Source: Acetobacteraceae bacterium (GTDB taxonomy: Bacteria > Pseudomonadota > Alphaproteobacteria > Acetobacterales > Acetobacteraceae). Taken from it: a stretch of 39,932 bases of DNA. Shown piece by piece: positions 17,648 to 26,373 of the stretch (position 1 is the stretch's first letter; each line of letters opens with the position of its first letter). The stretch covers positions 1-39,932 of the forward strand of contig JAIYDD010000080.1 in the NCBI GenBank assembly GCA_027487675.1. The letters run 5' to 3'. A program made the translations under genes and the position numbers. Below the pieces are notes generated by a model, which saw only the letters and a program-made list of their open reading frames with translations, was not told the origin of the DNA and searched no databases.

Positions 17648-18451
17648 ATGGATTTTTCTTCATTCGGACCAGAGCTCGTCGCTCTCGGCCAGGTGCTCTT
17701 CATCGACATCGTGCTGGCGGGCGACAACGCGATCGTCGTCGGCATGGCCGCGGCCGGGCTGCCGGCGGACCAGCGCAAGAAGGCGATCTTCTGGGGGATC
17801 GTGGCGGCGACGATCATGCGCATCGCCTTCGCCTCGATCACCGTGCAGCTGCTGTCGATCGTCGGCATCGTGCTGGCCGGCGGCGTGCTGCTGCTGTGGG
17901 TGTGCTGGAAGATGTACCGCGAGCTGCGCGACGGCGGCGGGCATGGCGGGCAGGAAGATGGCGTCGAGGCGCTGGAGGGCGAGGAGGGCGGCCCGCCGCG
18001 CAAGACGCTGCGCCAGGCGATCACGCAGATCCTGATCGCCGACGTGTCGATGAGCCTGGACAACGTGCTGGCCGTGGCCGGCGCGGCGAAGGACCATCCC
18101 TACATCCTGATCATCGGGCTGGCCTTCAGCGTGGTGCTGATGGGCGTGGCGGCGACGCTGATCGCGCGGCTGCTGGACAAGCACCGCTGGATCGCCTGGA
18201 TCGGGCTGATCGTGATCCTCTACGTCGCGGCGAGCATGATCTACGAGGGCACGAACCAGATCGCGACGGAGGTGCCGCAGGCCTATGGCTACCTGCTGCT
18301 GCCGCTGGGCTGGATGGCGCTGCCGGCAGGGGCGGCGAGCTTCCCGATCGCGCTCTGGGCGCTGGCGACGGTGTTCCAGGTGGCCTTCCTGGCGATCGTC
18401 GCCACGATCGTGGTGGACCTGACGCTGCAGCTGCTTCGGCGGAACCGTTGA
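17648..18451 (+). CDS. TerC/YjbE-family integral membrane protein
   Basis: A 267-residue membrane protein of the TerC family (YjbE-like branch), with about seven hydrophobic helices. The two family hallmarks are FIDIVLAGDNAIVVG (Asp20, Asp26, Asn27) and LIADVSMSLDNVLAVAG (Asp132, Asp138, Asn139), whose acidic residues form the proposed ion path. Relatives take part in manganese export or metalation of exported proteins and in tellurite resistance. A charged Gly/Glu-rich cytoplasmic loop separates the halves near residues 92-118. Only 119 bases separate it from purB, and I see no yybP-ykoY manganese riboswitch there. The lipoprotein gene starts two bases after its stop. Confidence 0.9.
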   Translation: MDFSSFGPELVALGQVLFIDIVLAGDNAIVVGMAAAGLPADQRKKAIFWGIVAATIMRIAFASITVQLLSIVGIVLAGGVLLLWVCWKMYRELRDGGGHGGQEDGVEALEGEEGGPPRKTLRQAITQILIADVSMSLDNVLAVAGAAKDHPYILIIGLAFSVVLMGVAATLIARLLDKHRWIAWIGLIVILYVAASMIYEGTNQIATEVPQAYGYLLLPLGWMALPAGAASFPIALWALATVFQVAFLAIVATIVVDLTLQLLRRNR

Positions 18452-18453
18452 GC

Positions 18454-19098
18454 ATGGCGGCGCGCGGCCTGCTGCCCCTCGCGCGGCGCGCGGCGCTGCC
18501 GTTCGCGCTGCTGGCCGCGGCGCTGTGCGGCTGCGCGGCGCCCGGGGACCGGCCGGGCGCCGCGCCGCCCGGCGCCGGCCCGGCGGCCCGCCCCGCCGGC
18601 CTGCCGAGCCTGGAGGCGGCAGCCGCGCGGCTGCCGGCGGAGGTCGCGGAGTTCACCCGCGGCGAGGCGGTGTGGCACGAGCGGGAGAGGCCGGGGCTCG
18701 GCGTTTCGGTCGATTATGCCGGGCCGGCGCGGTCGGCGGTGGCGACCGTGGTGATCTACGACCGCAGCCGTGCCCCGGTGCCGGAGACCGCGGGCGATCC
18801 GGCGCTGGCGCAGGAATTCGCCGGCGCGGTGGCGGATGTGCTGGAGATGGCGGGCAACCGCACCAACCACCGCCTGGTCGAGCGGGAGCGGATGGCGCTG
18901 TCGGTGCCGGGCGGCGCGCCGCTGAGCTGCGCGATGCTGGACGGCACCTATGGGCGGCAGGAGGTGCGGACGCTGGTGTGCCTGGGCACCGCGGCGGGGC
19001 GCTGGCTGAAGGTGCAGGTGACGCATCCGGCGCGGCAGGTGCGGCCGGTGGACCCGATGCCTTTTGTGGTGGAGGTGGTGCGGGCGGCGCGGGGGTGA
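18454..19098 (+). CDS. predicted lipoprotein of unknown function
   Basis: A 214-residue exported protein. The N-terminus has a twin-Arg n-region (LARRAALPF), a hydrophobic core FALLAAAL and CGCAAPGD, in which the second Cys follows L-C-G and would be lipidated; the motif is a poor lipobox, so simple secretion remains possible. After a Pro/Ala-rich linker comes a compact domain of about 150 residues with strands such as LGVSVDYAG and ATVVIYD, and TLVCLGTAAGRWLKVQVTH. I recognise no family. The start at 18454 is two bases past the terC stop, so the two are almost certainly one transcript. Confidence 0.75.
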   Translation: MAARGLLPLARRAALPFALLAAALCGCAAPGDRPGAAPPGAGPAARPAGLPSLEAAAARLPAEVAEFTRGEAVWHERERPGLGVSVDYAGPARSAVATVVIYDRSRAPVPETAGDPALAQEFAGAVADVLEMAGNRTNHRLVERERMALSVPGGAPLSCAMLDGTYGRQEVRTLVCLGTAAGRWLKVQVTHPARQVRPVDPMPFVVEVVRAARG

Positions 19099-19168
19099 GG
19101 CGGCGCAACCGCGAACCCGCGGGCTTCGATCTTATTGCCTACCTGCCAGACCCGATCGCCGTCTCGTA

Positions 19169-20977
19169 TCATGCCTGTCGTCGGGCATTTGTCGCTGGCA
19201 GCACCTCCGTCATCACGGCATGCCAGATCCGGGCGGGTAGCCCCCCCCCGGTGACGCCATTCATCTCGCCAGACGTGTTGCCTATCCAGACGCCACCGAC
19301 ATGGCCGCCTGCGAACCCGACAAACCAAGCGTCACGGTACTGGCTTGTGGTGCCGGTCTTGCCTCCCGCGATCCAGCGCGGCGAACTTGCCGCGTTCCCG
19401 GTTCCGTTCGCAACGACTCGTCGCAGCATGCGGGCCATTGCAGTTGCATGGGGCTCATGCACGATCCGTTCCGCCTGGATCTCCGGGCGCGTGAACAGTG
19501 ACTCCCCGGCGACATTCCGGATCTGAGTTACGCTGAAGGGCGCGACTCGAAGCCCCCCATTAGCAATGGTCGCGAAGGCGGAAACGAGTTCGATTAGGGG
19601 AGCCTCATAGGTGCCGAGCGCGAGATCGGCAGGTCCGCCTTCGAGCGGGTGACTGATGCCAAAACGGTGCGCGACGGCGCGGACGGCGGGCGCATGGCCG
19701 AGGCAAAGGCGCACGGCGGCCGTGTTCGATGACCTCGCGAAGGCATCTTCTAGAGTGAGGCTATCGGGATAACGGTCATCGAAGTTGCGTATGTTCCGGC
19801 CATCAAAAGATAGCCGGGCGCCGCTGACGCGGTCCTGGGAGCGCATGCCGCGCTCGATGGCCGCGAGATACACGAAGAGCTTGCCGATTGAGCCAATCTG
19901 CCGACGAGCCTGCGACACGGTGTTCCATTCGCTATCCTGGTAGCTGCGACCGCCGACGAGCCCAACGATCGCGCCGTTCGGCCGCATCAGGACGATACCG
20001 CCAGTCTCGATGTTGAGGTTCTGCCTATGCTCCTCAACGAGGCGGGCGAAGTGATTCTCGCAGGCGCGCTGAACCCTGGGCTCGATGGTCGTGGTCGCCA
20101 GCATTGTTCCGTTTGGCCGCGGCAGGGCTTCGGCCAACTCCCGCCCTATCATTCGCGTGGCCCAGCCCACTTGTTGGCTTCTTGGGAAGAAGGCGCCTCG
20201 CGCCACGCGGGAGGGCACGACCGTTAGGCGCCCCCGACGGGCGGCGGCAGCCTCGTCAATCGTGAGCACGCCAGTCTCGCTCATTACCTCAAGAAGGCGA
20301 TGGGCGCGCTGCGTGGCGAGGTCCAGATTGACCCGCGGGTTGAAGCGATTTGGCGCTGGCAGACAACGTGCAAGGGCGGCTGCTTCCAGCAGGGTAAGTT
20401 GTCGCGCCGACTTTCCGAAGTAGACCTGGGCAGCTGCCTCTATGCCGTAGGCGACGCCACCGAAGAAGACGCGGTTCACGTAGAGGAAGAGTATCTCCTC
20501 TTTTGTGAAGGTTTGTTCCAGCACGGGAGCGGTGACCAGCTCGATAATCTTTCTTGCGAGGCCAAATTCATCCCGGAGCACAATTTCCTTCAGAACTTGC
20601 TGCGTAATCGTGCTTCCCCCTTGGGTTGAGCCGCCTAGAGTGTTCCAAGCGGCGCGCGCAATCGCGCGGGGATCGATCCCCCAATGAGTGAGGAAATTGC
20701 GATCCTCCGCTGCCATGAACACGAGGCCAACATGGCTCGGCATCTCGCGCAGCGGCACGGGCTCGGCATAGTAGGTTTCTTGCGCTGCAAAGACTCCGTT
20801 GCGTGCGTCCAGGACGAGCAGGCCATTCCGCCGGTTGTAGTACACGAACTGCTCTGCGCTGGAGAGCGCAGGCAGCAGACGCAATGCTTCGCTCGTCGGA
20901 CCAGAGGCCTGGACCGAAGCTCCGCGTCCGGCGAAGGCTGCCGCGATACCAGTCGCGAAGGTGCGCCTCGAAAGCAT
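19169..20977 (-). CDS. class A penicillin-binding protein (GT51 transglycosylase plus transpeptidase)
   Basis: A 602-residue bifunctional peptidoglycan synthase. The GT51 domain has the catalytic Glu91 in EDRNFLTHWG (91-100) and GGSTITQQ (120-127). The transpeptidase domain has S363-I-G-K366, S416-S-N418 and K540-T-G, so all three active-site motifs are intact, although the usual Phe before the Lys and Pro after it are Gly and Leu. The N-terminus MLSRRTFATGIAAAFAGRG looks like a Tat signal rather than the membrane anchor normal for this class. An in-frame start at 21082 exists but lacks family content. Codon usage is clearly less GC-rich than in all neighbours, which points to acquisition by transfer. 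It stands alone on the minus strand between the lipoprotein and parE. Confidence 0.92.
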   Translation of the reverse strand: MLSRRTFATGIAAAFAGRGASVQASGPTSEALRLLPALSSAEQFVYYNRRNGLLVLDARNGVFAAQETYYAEPVPLREMPSHVGLVFMAAEDRNFLTHWGIDPRAIARAAWNTLGGSTQGGSTITQQVLKEIVLRDEFGLARKIIELVTAPVLEQTFTKEEILFLYVNRVFFGGVAYGIEAAAQVYFGKSARQLTLLEAAALARCLPAPNRFNPRVNLDLATQRAHRLLEVMSETGVLTIDEAAAARRGRLTVVPSRVARGAFFPRSQQVGWATRMIGRELAEALPRPNGTMLATTTIEPRVQRACENHFARLVEEHRQNLNIETGGIVLMRPNGAIVGLVGGRSYQDSEWNTVSQARRQIGSIGKLFVYLAAIERGMRSQDRVSGARLSFDGRNIRNFDDRYPDSLTLEDAFARSSNTAAVRLCLGHAPAVRAVAHRFGISHPLEGGPADLALGTYEAPLIELVSAFATIANGGLRVAPFSVTQIRNVAGESLFTRPEIQAERIVHEPHATAMARMLRRVVANGTGNAASSPRWIAGGKTGTTSQYRDAWFVGFAGGHVGGVWIGNTSGEMNGVTGGGLPARIWHAVMTEVLPATNARRQA

Positions 20978-21106
20978 GTCGATTTCCGTGCGGCATGCCG
21001 TTCTCAGTGGACGGCAGCGGCTTACGTCGTCGTAACCGCTACGTACACGGTATGACTCGTACGCGACCAGACGCAAGAGCAATCAGGGCTCGGAGGGGTA
21101 GGGTGC

Positions 21107-23137
21107 TCACACGTCCACCGCTTCCTCGTCCAGCTTCGAGGCATTCTCCTGGATGAAGCGGAAGCGCAGCTCCGGCTTGCGGCCCATCAGCGCCTCGATC
21201 AGCTCGCTGGTGCGCATGCGCTCCTGCTCTTCCGCAGGCAGCACCACGCGCAGCAGCGTCCGCCGCCTGGGGTCCATCGTCGTCTCTTTGAGCGACGCCG
21301 GCGGCATCTCGCCCAGGCCCTTGAAGCGGCTGACCTCCACCTTCTGGTTCGACTTGAACTCGCGCTTGACCAGCCGGTCCTTGTCGGCGTCGTTCATCGC
21401 ATAGACCGTCTTGCCGCCATGCTGCAGCCGGTAGAGCGGCGGCTGCGCCAGGAACAGCCGGCCCTGGCGCACCACCTCCGGGATCTCCTTGTAGAAGAAG
21501 GTCATCAGCAGCGCCGCGATATGCGCGCCGTCCACATCGGCATCCGTCATGATCACCACGCGGCCGTAGCGCAGCCGCGCCAGGTCGAAGCGGTCGCCGG
21601 CGCCGCAGCCCAGCGCCTCGATCAGATCCTTCAGCTCCTGGTTGCCGCGCAGCTTGTCGGCGCTGGCGCTCGCCACGTTCAGGATCTTGCCGCGCAGCGG
21701 CAGCACCGCCTGGGTCTCGCGGTCGCGCGCCTGCTTGGCGGAACCGCCGGCGCTGTCGCCCTCGACGAGGAACAGCTCCGTGCCGTCGGCCGATTCGCGG
21801 GAGCAGTCGGCCAGCTTGCCGGGCAGGCGCAGCTTGCGCGTCGCGGATTTCCGCGGCGTGTCCTTCTGCTCGCGCCGGCGGATGCGCTCCTCCGCGCGTT
21901 CCACCGCCCAGGCGAGCAGGTTGTCCGCCGTGCCGGGGTCGCCGGCCAGCCAATGGTCGAAATGGTCGCGCAGCGCGGCTTCCACCAGCCGCGCGGCCTC
22001 GGGGCTGGTCAGCCGGTCCTTGGTCTGGCCCTGGAATTGCGGCTCCCGGATGAAGACGCTGAGCATGCCCGCCAGGCCGCCCAGCAGGTCCTCCGCCGTC
22101 ACGTTCGCCGCGCGCTTGTCGCGCTTGAGCTCGCCATAGGCGCGCAGGCCCTTCACCAGCGCGGCGCGCAGCCCGGCTTCGTGCGTGCCGCCCTGCGGCG
22201 TCGGGATGGTGTTGGCGTAGGTGCTGAGAAAGCCCTCGCCCTGCTCGAGCCAGGTCAGCGCCCATTCGCAGCGGCCGGCGCGCTCGGGGAAGTCCACGCT
22301 GCCGGACCAGGGCGCCGGCACCACTGTGCCGCGGCCTTCGATCGAGGCGCCCAGAAAATCCAGCAGGCCGCCGGGGAAGTGCAGCACCGCCTGCGCCGGC
22401 GTGTCGGTGCCGGCGACCAGCTTCGCATCGACCGCCCAGCGGATCTCGACGCCGCGGAACAGATAGGCCTTGGACCGGCACAGCCGGTAGAGCCGCGCCG
22501 GCGCGAAGGCGAGCGCGCCGAAGATCTCGGGATCCGGGCGGAAGCGCACGGTGGTGCCGCGGCGGTTGTGGATCTCGCCCATGTTCTTGAGCTTCTGGAC
22601 CGGCCGGCCGCGCTCGAAGGCATGCGCGAAGCGGGTGCGGTCGCGGCAGATCTCGACCTCCATCCGCTCGGACAGCGCGTTCACCACGGAACTGCCGACG
22701 CCGTGCAGGCCGCCCGAGGTCTCGTAGGCCTTGCCGCCGAACTTCCCGCCCGAATGCAGCGTGGTGAAGATCACCTCCAGCGCCGAGAGCTTGGGGAATT
22801 TCGGGTGCGGGTCGACCGGGATTCCCCGCCCGTTGTCGCGCACGGTCAGCCAGTTGCCGACATCGAGCGTCACCTCGATGAAGTCGGCATGGCCGGCCAC
22901 CGCCTCGTCCATCGCATTGTCGATGATCTCGGCGGCCAGATGGTGCAGCGCGTTCTCGTCGGTGCCGCCGATGTACATGCCGGGGCGACGCCGGACGGGC
23001 TCCAGCCCCTCCAGCACCTCGATGTCCTTGGCGGAATAGTCGGACGCCATCGGCGCGGCGGCGGCCGGCTTCGCCGCGGCCTTCGCGGCCCCCGCCGGGC
23101 CCTTTCGGGCGCCACCCTGGCCGAACAAGTCGTTCAT
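21107..23137 (-). CDS. parE: DNA topoisomerase IV subunit B
   Basis: The ATPase subunit of topoisomerase IV, 676 residues, which with ParC separates daughter chromosomes. It shows the GHKL ATP site (EIIDNAMDEA, then DNGRGIP), GLHGVGSSVVNALSE, the Toprim EGDSAGGSAKQARD and the metal-binding DADVDGAHI, and ends RFRFIQENASKLDEEAVDV. Absence of the gyrase-B insertions and the ENA...EEAVDV end mark it as ParE rather than GyrB. A short Ala/Lys-rich extension precedes the conserved YSAKDIEVLEGLEPVRRRPGM. The start at 23137 gives the expected MNDLFG opening; longer frames upstream cover the divergent HD gene and are rejected. Confidence 0.96.
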   Translation of the reverse strand: MNDLFGQGGARKGPAGAAKAAAKPAAAAPMASDYSAKDIEVLEGLEPVRRRPGMYIGGTDENALHHLAAEIIDNAMDEAVAGHADFIEVTLDVGNWLTVRDNGRGIPVDPHPKFPKLSALEVIFTTLHSGGKFGGKAYETSGGLHGVGSSVVNALSERMEVEICRDRTRFAHAFERGRPVQKLKNMGEIHNRRGTTVRFRPDPEIFGALAFAPARLYRLCRSKAYLFRGVEIRWAVDAKLVAGTDTPAQAVLHFPGGLLDFLGASIEGRGTVVPAPWSGSVDFPERAGRCEWALTWLEQGEGFLSTYANTIPTPQGGTHEAGLRAALVKGLRAYGELKRDKRAANVTAEDLLGGLAGMLSVFIREPQFQGQTKDRLTSPEAARLVEAALRDHFDHWLAGDPGTADNLLAWAVERAEERIRRREQKDTPRKSATRKLRLPGKLADCSRESADGTELFLVEGDSAGGSAKQARDRETQAVLPLRGKILNVASASADKLRGNQELKDLIEALGCGAGDRFDLARLRYGRVVIMTDADVDGAHIAALLMTFFYKEIPEVVRQGRLFLAQPPLYRLQHGGKTVYAMNDADKDRLVKREFKSNQKVEVSRFKGLGEMPPASLKETTMDPRRRTLLRVVLPAEEQERMRTSELIEALMGRKPELRFRFIQENASKLDEEAVDV

Positions 23138-23272
23138 GCTGTGTTCTCGCTCTCCGGCCCAAGATAGCCACGCGATGCGGGGCAGACAACCAAGCGTCGC
23201 GCCACGGCAGGATGCAGGACGTGACGGCCCCGCCCCTTGCGCGCGGCCGCCGCCCCGCGCATTGCCCGGCAC

Positions 23273-23935
23273 ATGGACACCCCCCCGCACCAGGGCATGA
23301 CGGAGGCCGAGCTGCACGGCGTGCTCGACGCGCTGCGCTCGGCCGAGGCGCTGAAGCAGACGCTGCGCAACTCCCGCACCTCCTCCGGCCGGGTGGAGAG
23401 CACGGCGGAACATACCTGGCGGCTCTGCCTGATGGCGATGCTGCTGGCGCCCGACCTGCCGGATATCGACCTCGGGCGGCTGCTGCGCATCCTGGTGGTG
23501 CACGACCTCGGCGAGGCGATCGGCGGCGACATCCCCGCCCCCGACCAGACGCCGCAGGCGGACAAGGCGGCGCGCGAACGCGCGGACCTGGCAAGCCTGC
23601 TCGCGCCCCTGCCGCCGGACCGGCTGGCGGGGATCCTGGCGCTCTGGGACGAATACGAGACCGGCAGCAGCCCGGAAGGCCGGGTGGCCAAGGGCCTCGA
23701 CAAGCTGGAAACCATCCTCCAACACAACCAGGGCACCAACCCGCCGGGCTTCGACTACGCCTTCAACCTGGGCTACGGCCGCCCCCACACCGACGCCCAC
23801 CCGGTGCTGTCGCAGATCAGGACCGTGCTGGACGCGGAGACGGCGGCGAGGGCTGAGGGCGGGCGCGGGTGGCCCGGGGAAGGCTCCGGGCGCGGCAGTG
23901 CCGCGCCCCCCGTACCCCATCCGCGAGGGGCCTGA
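23273..23935 (+). CDS. HD-domain phosphohydrolase (YfbR/HDDC2-like)
   Basis: A 220-residue metal-dependent HD hydrolase. The ligand set begins with His47 in AEHTWRLC and continues with His77-Asp78 and Glu81 in VVHDLGEAIGGDIP; an Asp in KGLDKLE completes it. This resembles YfbR and HDDC2, 5'-deoxynucleotidases that dephosphorylate dNMPs, and length and motif spacing fit. The gene is divergent from parE. The last roughly 25 residues (from GGRGWPGEG on) are encoded by an intergenic palindrome cluster and the TGA itself forms the loop of one palindrome, so the natural C-terminus has probably been replaced or extended by repeat DNA. Confidence 0.88.
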   Translation: MDTPPHQGMTEAELHGVLDALRSAEALKQTLRNSRTSSGRVESTAEHTWRLCLMAMLLAPDLPDIDLGRLLRILVVHDLGEAIGGDIPAPDQTPQADKAARERADLASLLAPLPPDRLAGILALWDEYETGSSPEGRVAKGLDKLETILQHNQGTNPPGFDYAFNLGYGRPHTDAHPVLSQIRTVLDAETAARAEGGRGWPGEGSGRGSAAPPVPHPRGA

Positions 23936-24110
23936 GGCCCCTCGACCCCCGTCGGTTTGGTCGCCGGTCGGGGAGGGGGCCTGCCGCACCCGCGCCACGG
24001 GCGCGCCTGCGAGGCCCCCTCCCTGACCGGCGACTGAAAACTCCTGGCGGGGTCCGGGGGGCGCCACGCCCCCCGGCGGGGAGGGTTCGGGAGGGGCGGA
24101 GCCCCTCCCG
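23888..24110. repeat. cluster of five palindromes (REP-like) between convergent genes
   Basis: Four perfect hairpins with three-base loops and one long imperfect inverted repeat lie in 223 bases. They are 23888-23908 (9-base arms, loop AGT), 23924-23944 (9-base arms, loop TGA), 23960-23982 with 24012-24034 (23-base arms, one mismatch), 24054-24076 (10-base arms, loop CCA) and 24088-24110 (10-base arms, loop GGA). This resembles the composite repeats made of REP units in other bacteria. It could also terminate transcription from both sides (HD gene and dps). Confidence 0.8.
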
Positions 24111-24130
24111 AGGAGCCGCCAGAGCCCGCC

Positions 24131-24607
24131 TCAGCCCTCCGCCGTCGCTTCCAGCATCCACACCGCCTTGTCGATGTTCTTCGACACGCCGGTGAGGATA
24201 TCCGCCGTGTCCGCGTCCCCGGCCTCGTCGGTGGTGTCGATGCCGTCGCGCAGCGACTTGCCGAGCGCCAGGTAGCGTTCGGCCAGCGCGTGGACGTGGT
24301 CCATGCCCTGGCGCAGCTCGGTCGGGTAGGGGGCCAGGCGGGTGGCGCCGGCGACGGCCTGGCTGGTGCCGGTGGCGGTGCCGCCCAGCTGCACCAGGCG
24401 TTCGGCCAGCTCGTCGATGTCCTCGGCCAGCGTGTCGTAGAAGGTCTCGAACATCGTGTGCAGGGCGTGGAAGTTCGGCCCCTTCACGTTCCAATGCGCC
24501 TGCCGGGTCGCGTTGTAGAGGTCGATGCTGTCGGTCAGGCAGGCCTGCAGGACCCCGATCGAGGTCTTCTTGGCGTTGTCGTTCAGGTCGAGGCGGCTCG
24601 CGGCCAT
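24131..24607 (-). CDS. dps: Dps ferritin-like DNA-protecting protein
   Basis: A 158-residue Dps/miniferritin that oxidises and stores iron, and in many species binds DNA in starvation. The ferroxidase residues are His38 in QAHWNVKG, His50, Asp65 and Glu69, which match the inter-subunit centre of the family. A ribosome site AGGAG lies about seven bases ahead of the ATG at 24607, and this start is preferred to the long open frame running through the MFS gene. The N-terminus is short with one Lys pair, so DNA binding is uncertain. It lies just downstream of the MFS transporter. Confidence 0.95.
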   Translation of the reverse strand: MAASRLDLNDNAKKTSIGVLQACLTDSIDLYNATRQAHWNVKGPNFHALHTMFETFYDTLAEDIDELAERLVQLGGTATGTSQAVAGATRLAPYPTELRQGMDHVHALAERYLALGKSLRDGIDTTDEAGDADTADILTGVSKNIDKAVWMLEATAEG

Positions 24608-24666
24608 CGTGGGCTCCTGTGGTGCGGTGCAGGGTGGAACGTGGGGGCCGGGCGGGTCGTTGCAGC

Positions 24667-26283
24667 CTATCGCGCCGTCATGTCCGGCATGACGTTGAGG
24701 TATCGCGCCGCCTCGGGCGGGGTGTCGCCGCGGTGGAAGCCATGCGCGCGCGCCAGGATGGCGCGGTCTTCCTCGGTCAGGCGGCCCTCCTCGCGCAGGT
24801 GCTCGGTCCAGTTCGCCACCACCCAGAGCTCCACCCAGCGGTCGGGCTGGGCCACGTCCTCGTAGAGCCGCCAGGCCAGCGCGCCGCTGCGCAGCCGCGC
24901 GAAGCGGCATTCCGCCATGGCGGCCAGGAAGGCGGCGCGGTCGGCGGGGTCGATGCGCAGCCGCACCACTTCCAGCACCCGGCCGCTTTCCTCCTCGGCC
25001 AGGATGGGCGCGAGCGAGGCGGCGGCGGGTTCCGGGCGCGGGGCGGGGGTGGCGGGGGGGGCGTTGTCCTCCCGCGCCGGGCCGGGCTCGATCGAGCGGC
25101 CGCGCACCAGCAGCCCGCCGGCGATGCTGCCGGCGCCGGCCAGGCCGAGGGCCAGCGGCAGCCCCAGCGCATCCCCCGCCCAGCCGCCGAGCCCCGCGCC
25201 GAGCGCCAGCGCGCCGAAGGTGGCCAGCTGGTAGATGCCGATGGCGCGCGCCCTGACCCAGGCCGGGGAGGCGAGCTGCGCCGCCGCCTGCAGCGTGGAG
25301 GCGCCGGAGAGCCAGGCGACCCCGAAGGCCAGCATCGCCAGCAAGGCCACCGCCGCGTGCTGCGCGTTGCCGAGCAGCAGCAGCGCCGCCCCCGCCAGCA
25401 CCGAGGCCCCGGTGACCGTGCCCCCGCGGCTGAGCCGCCCGCGCAGCGAGGGCAGCAGCAGCCCCGCGCCCACCGCGCCGATGCCCATCCCCGCCAGCAT
25501 GATGCCGAACCATTCGGGCCCGAGGCCCAGCTGCATCCGCACCAGCAGCGGCAGCAGGCCCCAGATCACCGCCGAGAAGCCGAAGAAGACGCAGCCGCGC
25601 AGGATGGTGGCACGCAGCACCGGGCTCGCCGAGACGAAGCGCAGCCCGGCGCCCATGGCGGAGACGAAGTGTTCCTTCGGCAGGGTGCGGCGGTCCGGCG
25701 GCCGCTTCCAGGCCACCAGCGCGAAGATCACCACGATGAAGGAGATGGCGTTGAGCGCGAAGGTCGCCTCCGCCCCCGCCGCCGCGACCGTGAAGCCGCC
25801 GATGGCCGGGCCGATGGCGCGGGTGATGTTGAAGCCGATGCCGTTCAGCACGATGGCCTGCGCCAGGTCCTGGCGCGGCACCACCTCCGGCGTCACGGCG
25901 GCCCAGGCGGGGGAGTTCATCGCGGTGCCCATGCCGATCGCGAAGGTCAGCGCGACCAGCCCCCAGGGCCCGGTGAGCCCGGCGAAGGTCAGCAGCGCCA
26001 GCAGCGTGCCGGCGGCGGCGATCCAGGCCTGCGCGCCGATCAGGTAAAGGCGCCGGTCCATGATGTCGGCCAGCGCGCCGGCCGGCAGCGCGAAGAGGAA
26101 CACCGGCAGCAGCGACGCCACCTGCACGAGCGAGACCATCACCGGGCTCGGGGCGAGGGAGGTCATCAGCCACCCCGCGCCGGTGTTCTGCATCCACATG
26201 CCCGTGTTGGAGCAGAGGTTGGCCAGCCACAGCAGCCGGAAGGACGGGTGGCGCAGCGGCACCAGGGCGGCGGGAAGACGCAT
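24667..26283 (-). CDS. MFS transporter of the MFS_3/EntS type with C-terminal cytosolic domain
   Basis: A 538-residue major facilitator. About 400 residues give 10-12 hydrophobic helices with the signature loop LADIMDRRLYLIGAQ between helices 2 and 3 (residues about 70-84). After a Pro/Ala linker (about 405-435) follows a soluble domain of roughly 100 residues with EVVRLRIDPADRAAFLAAM, SGALAWRLYEDV and RWVELWVVANWTEHLREEG, resembling a dimeric alpha-beta barrel (ABM-like) fold; this domain is a regular part of this transporter family. Relatives export enterobactin or other small molecules; the substrate here is unknown. The start at 26283 (MRLPAALVPLRHPSF) matches the usual opening, though no ribosome site is obvious. 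Confidence 0.88.
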   Translation of the reverse strand: MRLPAALVPLRHPSFRLLWLANLCSNTGMWMQNTGAGWLMTSLAPSPVMVSLVQVASLLPVFLFALPAGALADIMDRRLYLIGAQAWIAAAGTLLALLTFAGLTGPWGLVALTFAIGMGTAMNSPAWAAVTPEVVPRQDLAQAIVLNGIGFNITRAIGPAIGGFTVAAAGAEATFALNAISFIVVIFALVAWKRPPDRRTLPKEHFVSAMGAGLRFVSASPVLRATILRGCVFFGFSAVIWGLLPLLVRMQLGLGPEWFGIMLAGMGIGAVGAGLLLPSLRGRLSRGGTVTGASVLAGAALLLLGNAQHAAVALLAMLAFGVAWLSGASTLQAAAQLASPAWVRARAIGIYQLATFGALALGAGLGGWAGDALGLPLALGLAGAGSIAGGLLVRGRSIEPGPAREDNAPPATPAPRPEPAAASLAPILAEEESGRVLEVVRLRIDPADRAAFLAAMAECRFARLRSGALAWRLYEDVAQPDRWVELWVVANWTEHLREEGRLTEEDRAILARAHGFHRGDTPPEAARYLNVMPDMTAR

Positions 26284-26373
26284 GCGGGGCGGCAGCTTGG
26301 CAGGGTTGGGGGGGCCGGCGGAAGCACGTGTTGGTGCTGGCCTGATGCGCGATTGCTGCGTTAAGCTTTGTCC

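Noticed and set aside
15631-18063. 810-codon minus-strand frame across purB and neighbouring genes
   Set aside because: It is an out-of-frame shadow of purB and antisense to the TerC-family gene, both of which have clear family motifs.
21039-24067. Very long minus-strand frames upstream of and across parE
   Set aside because: The conserved ParE protein starts at 23137; the remainder is antisense to the HD gene and palindrome-cluster DNA.
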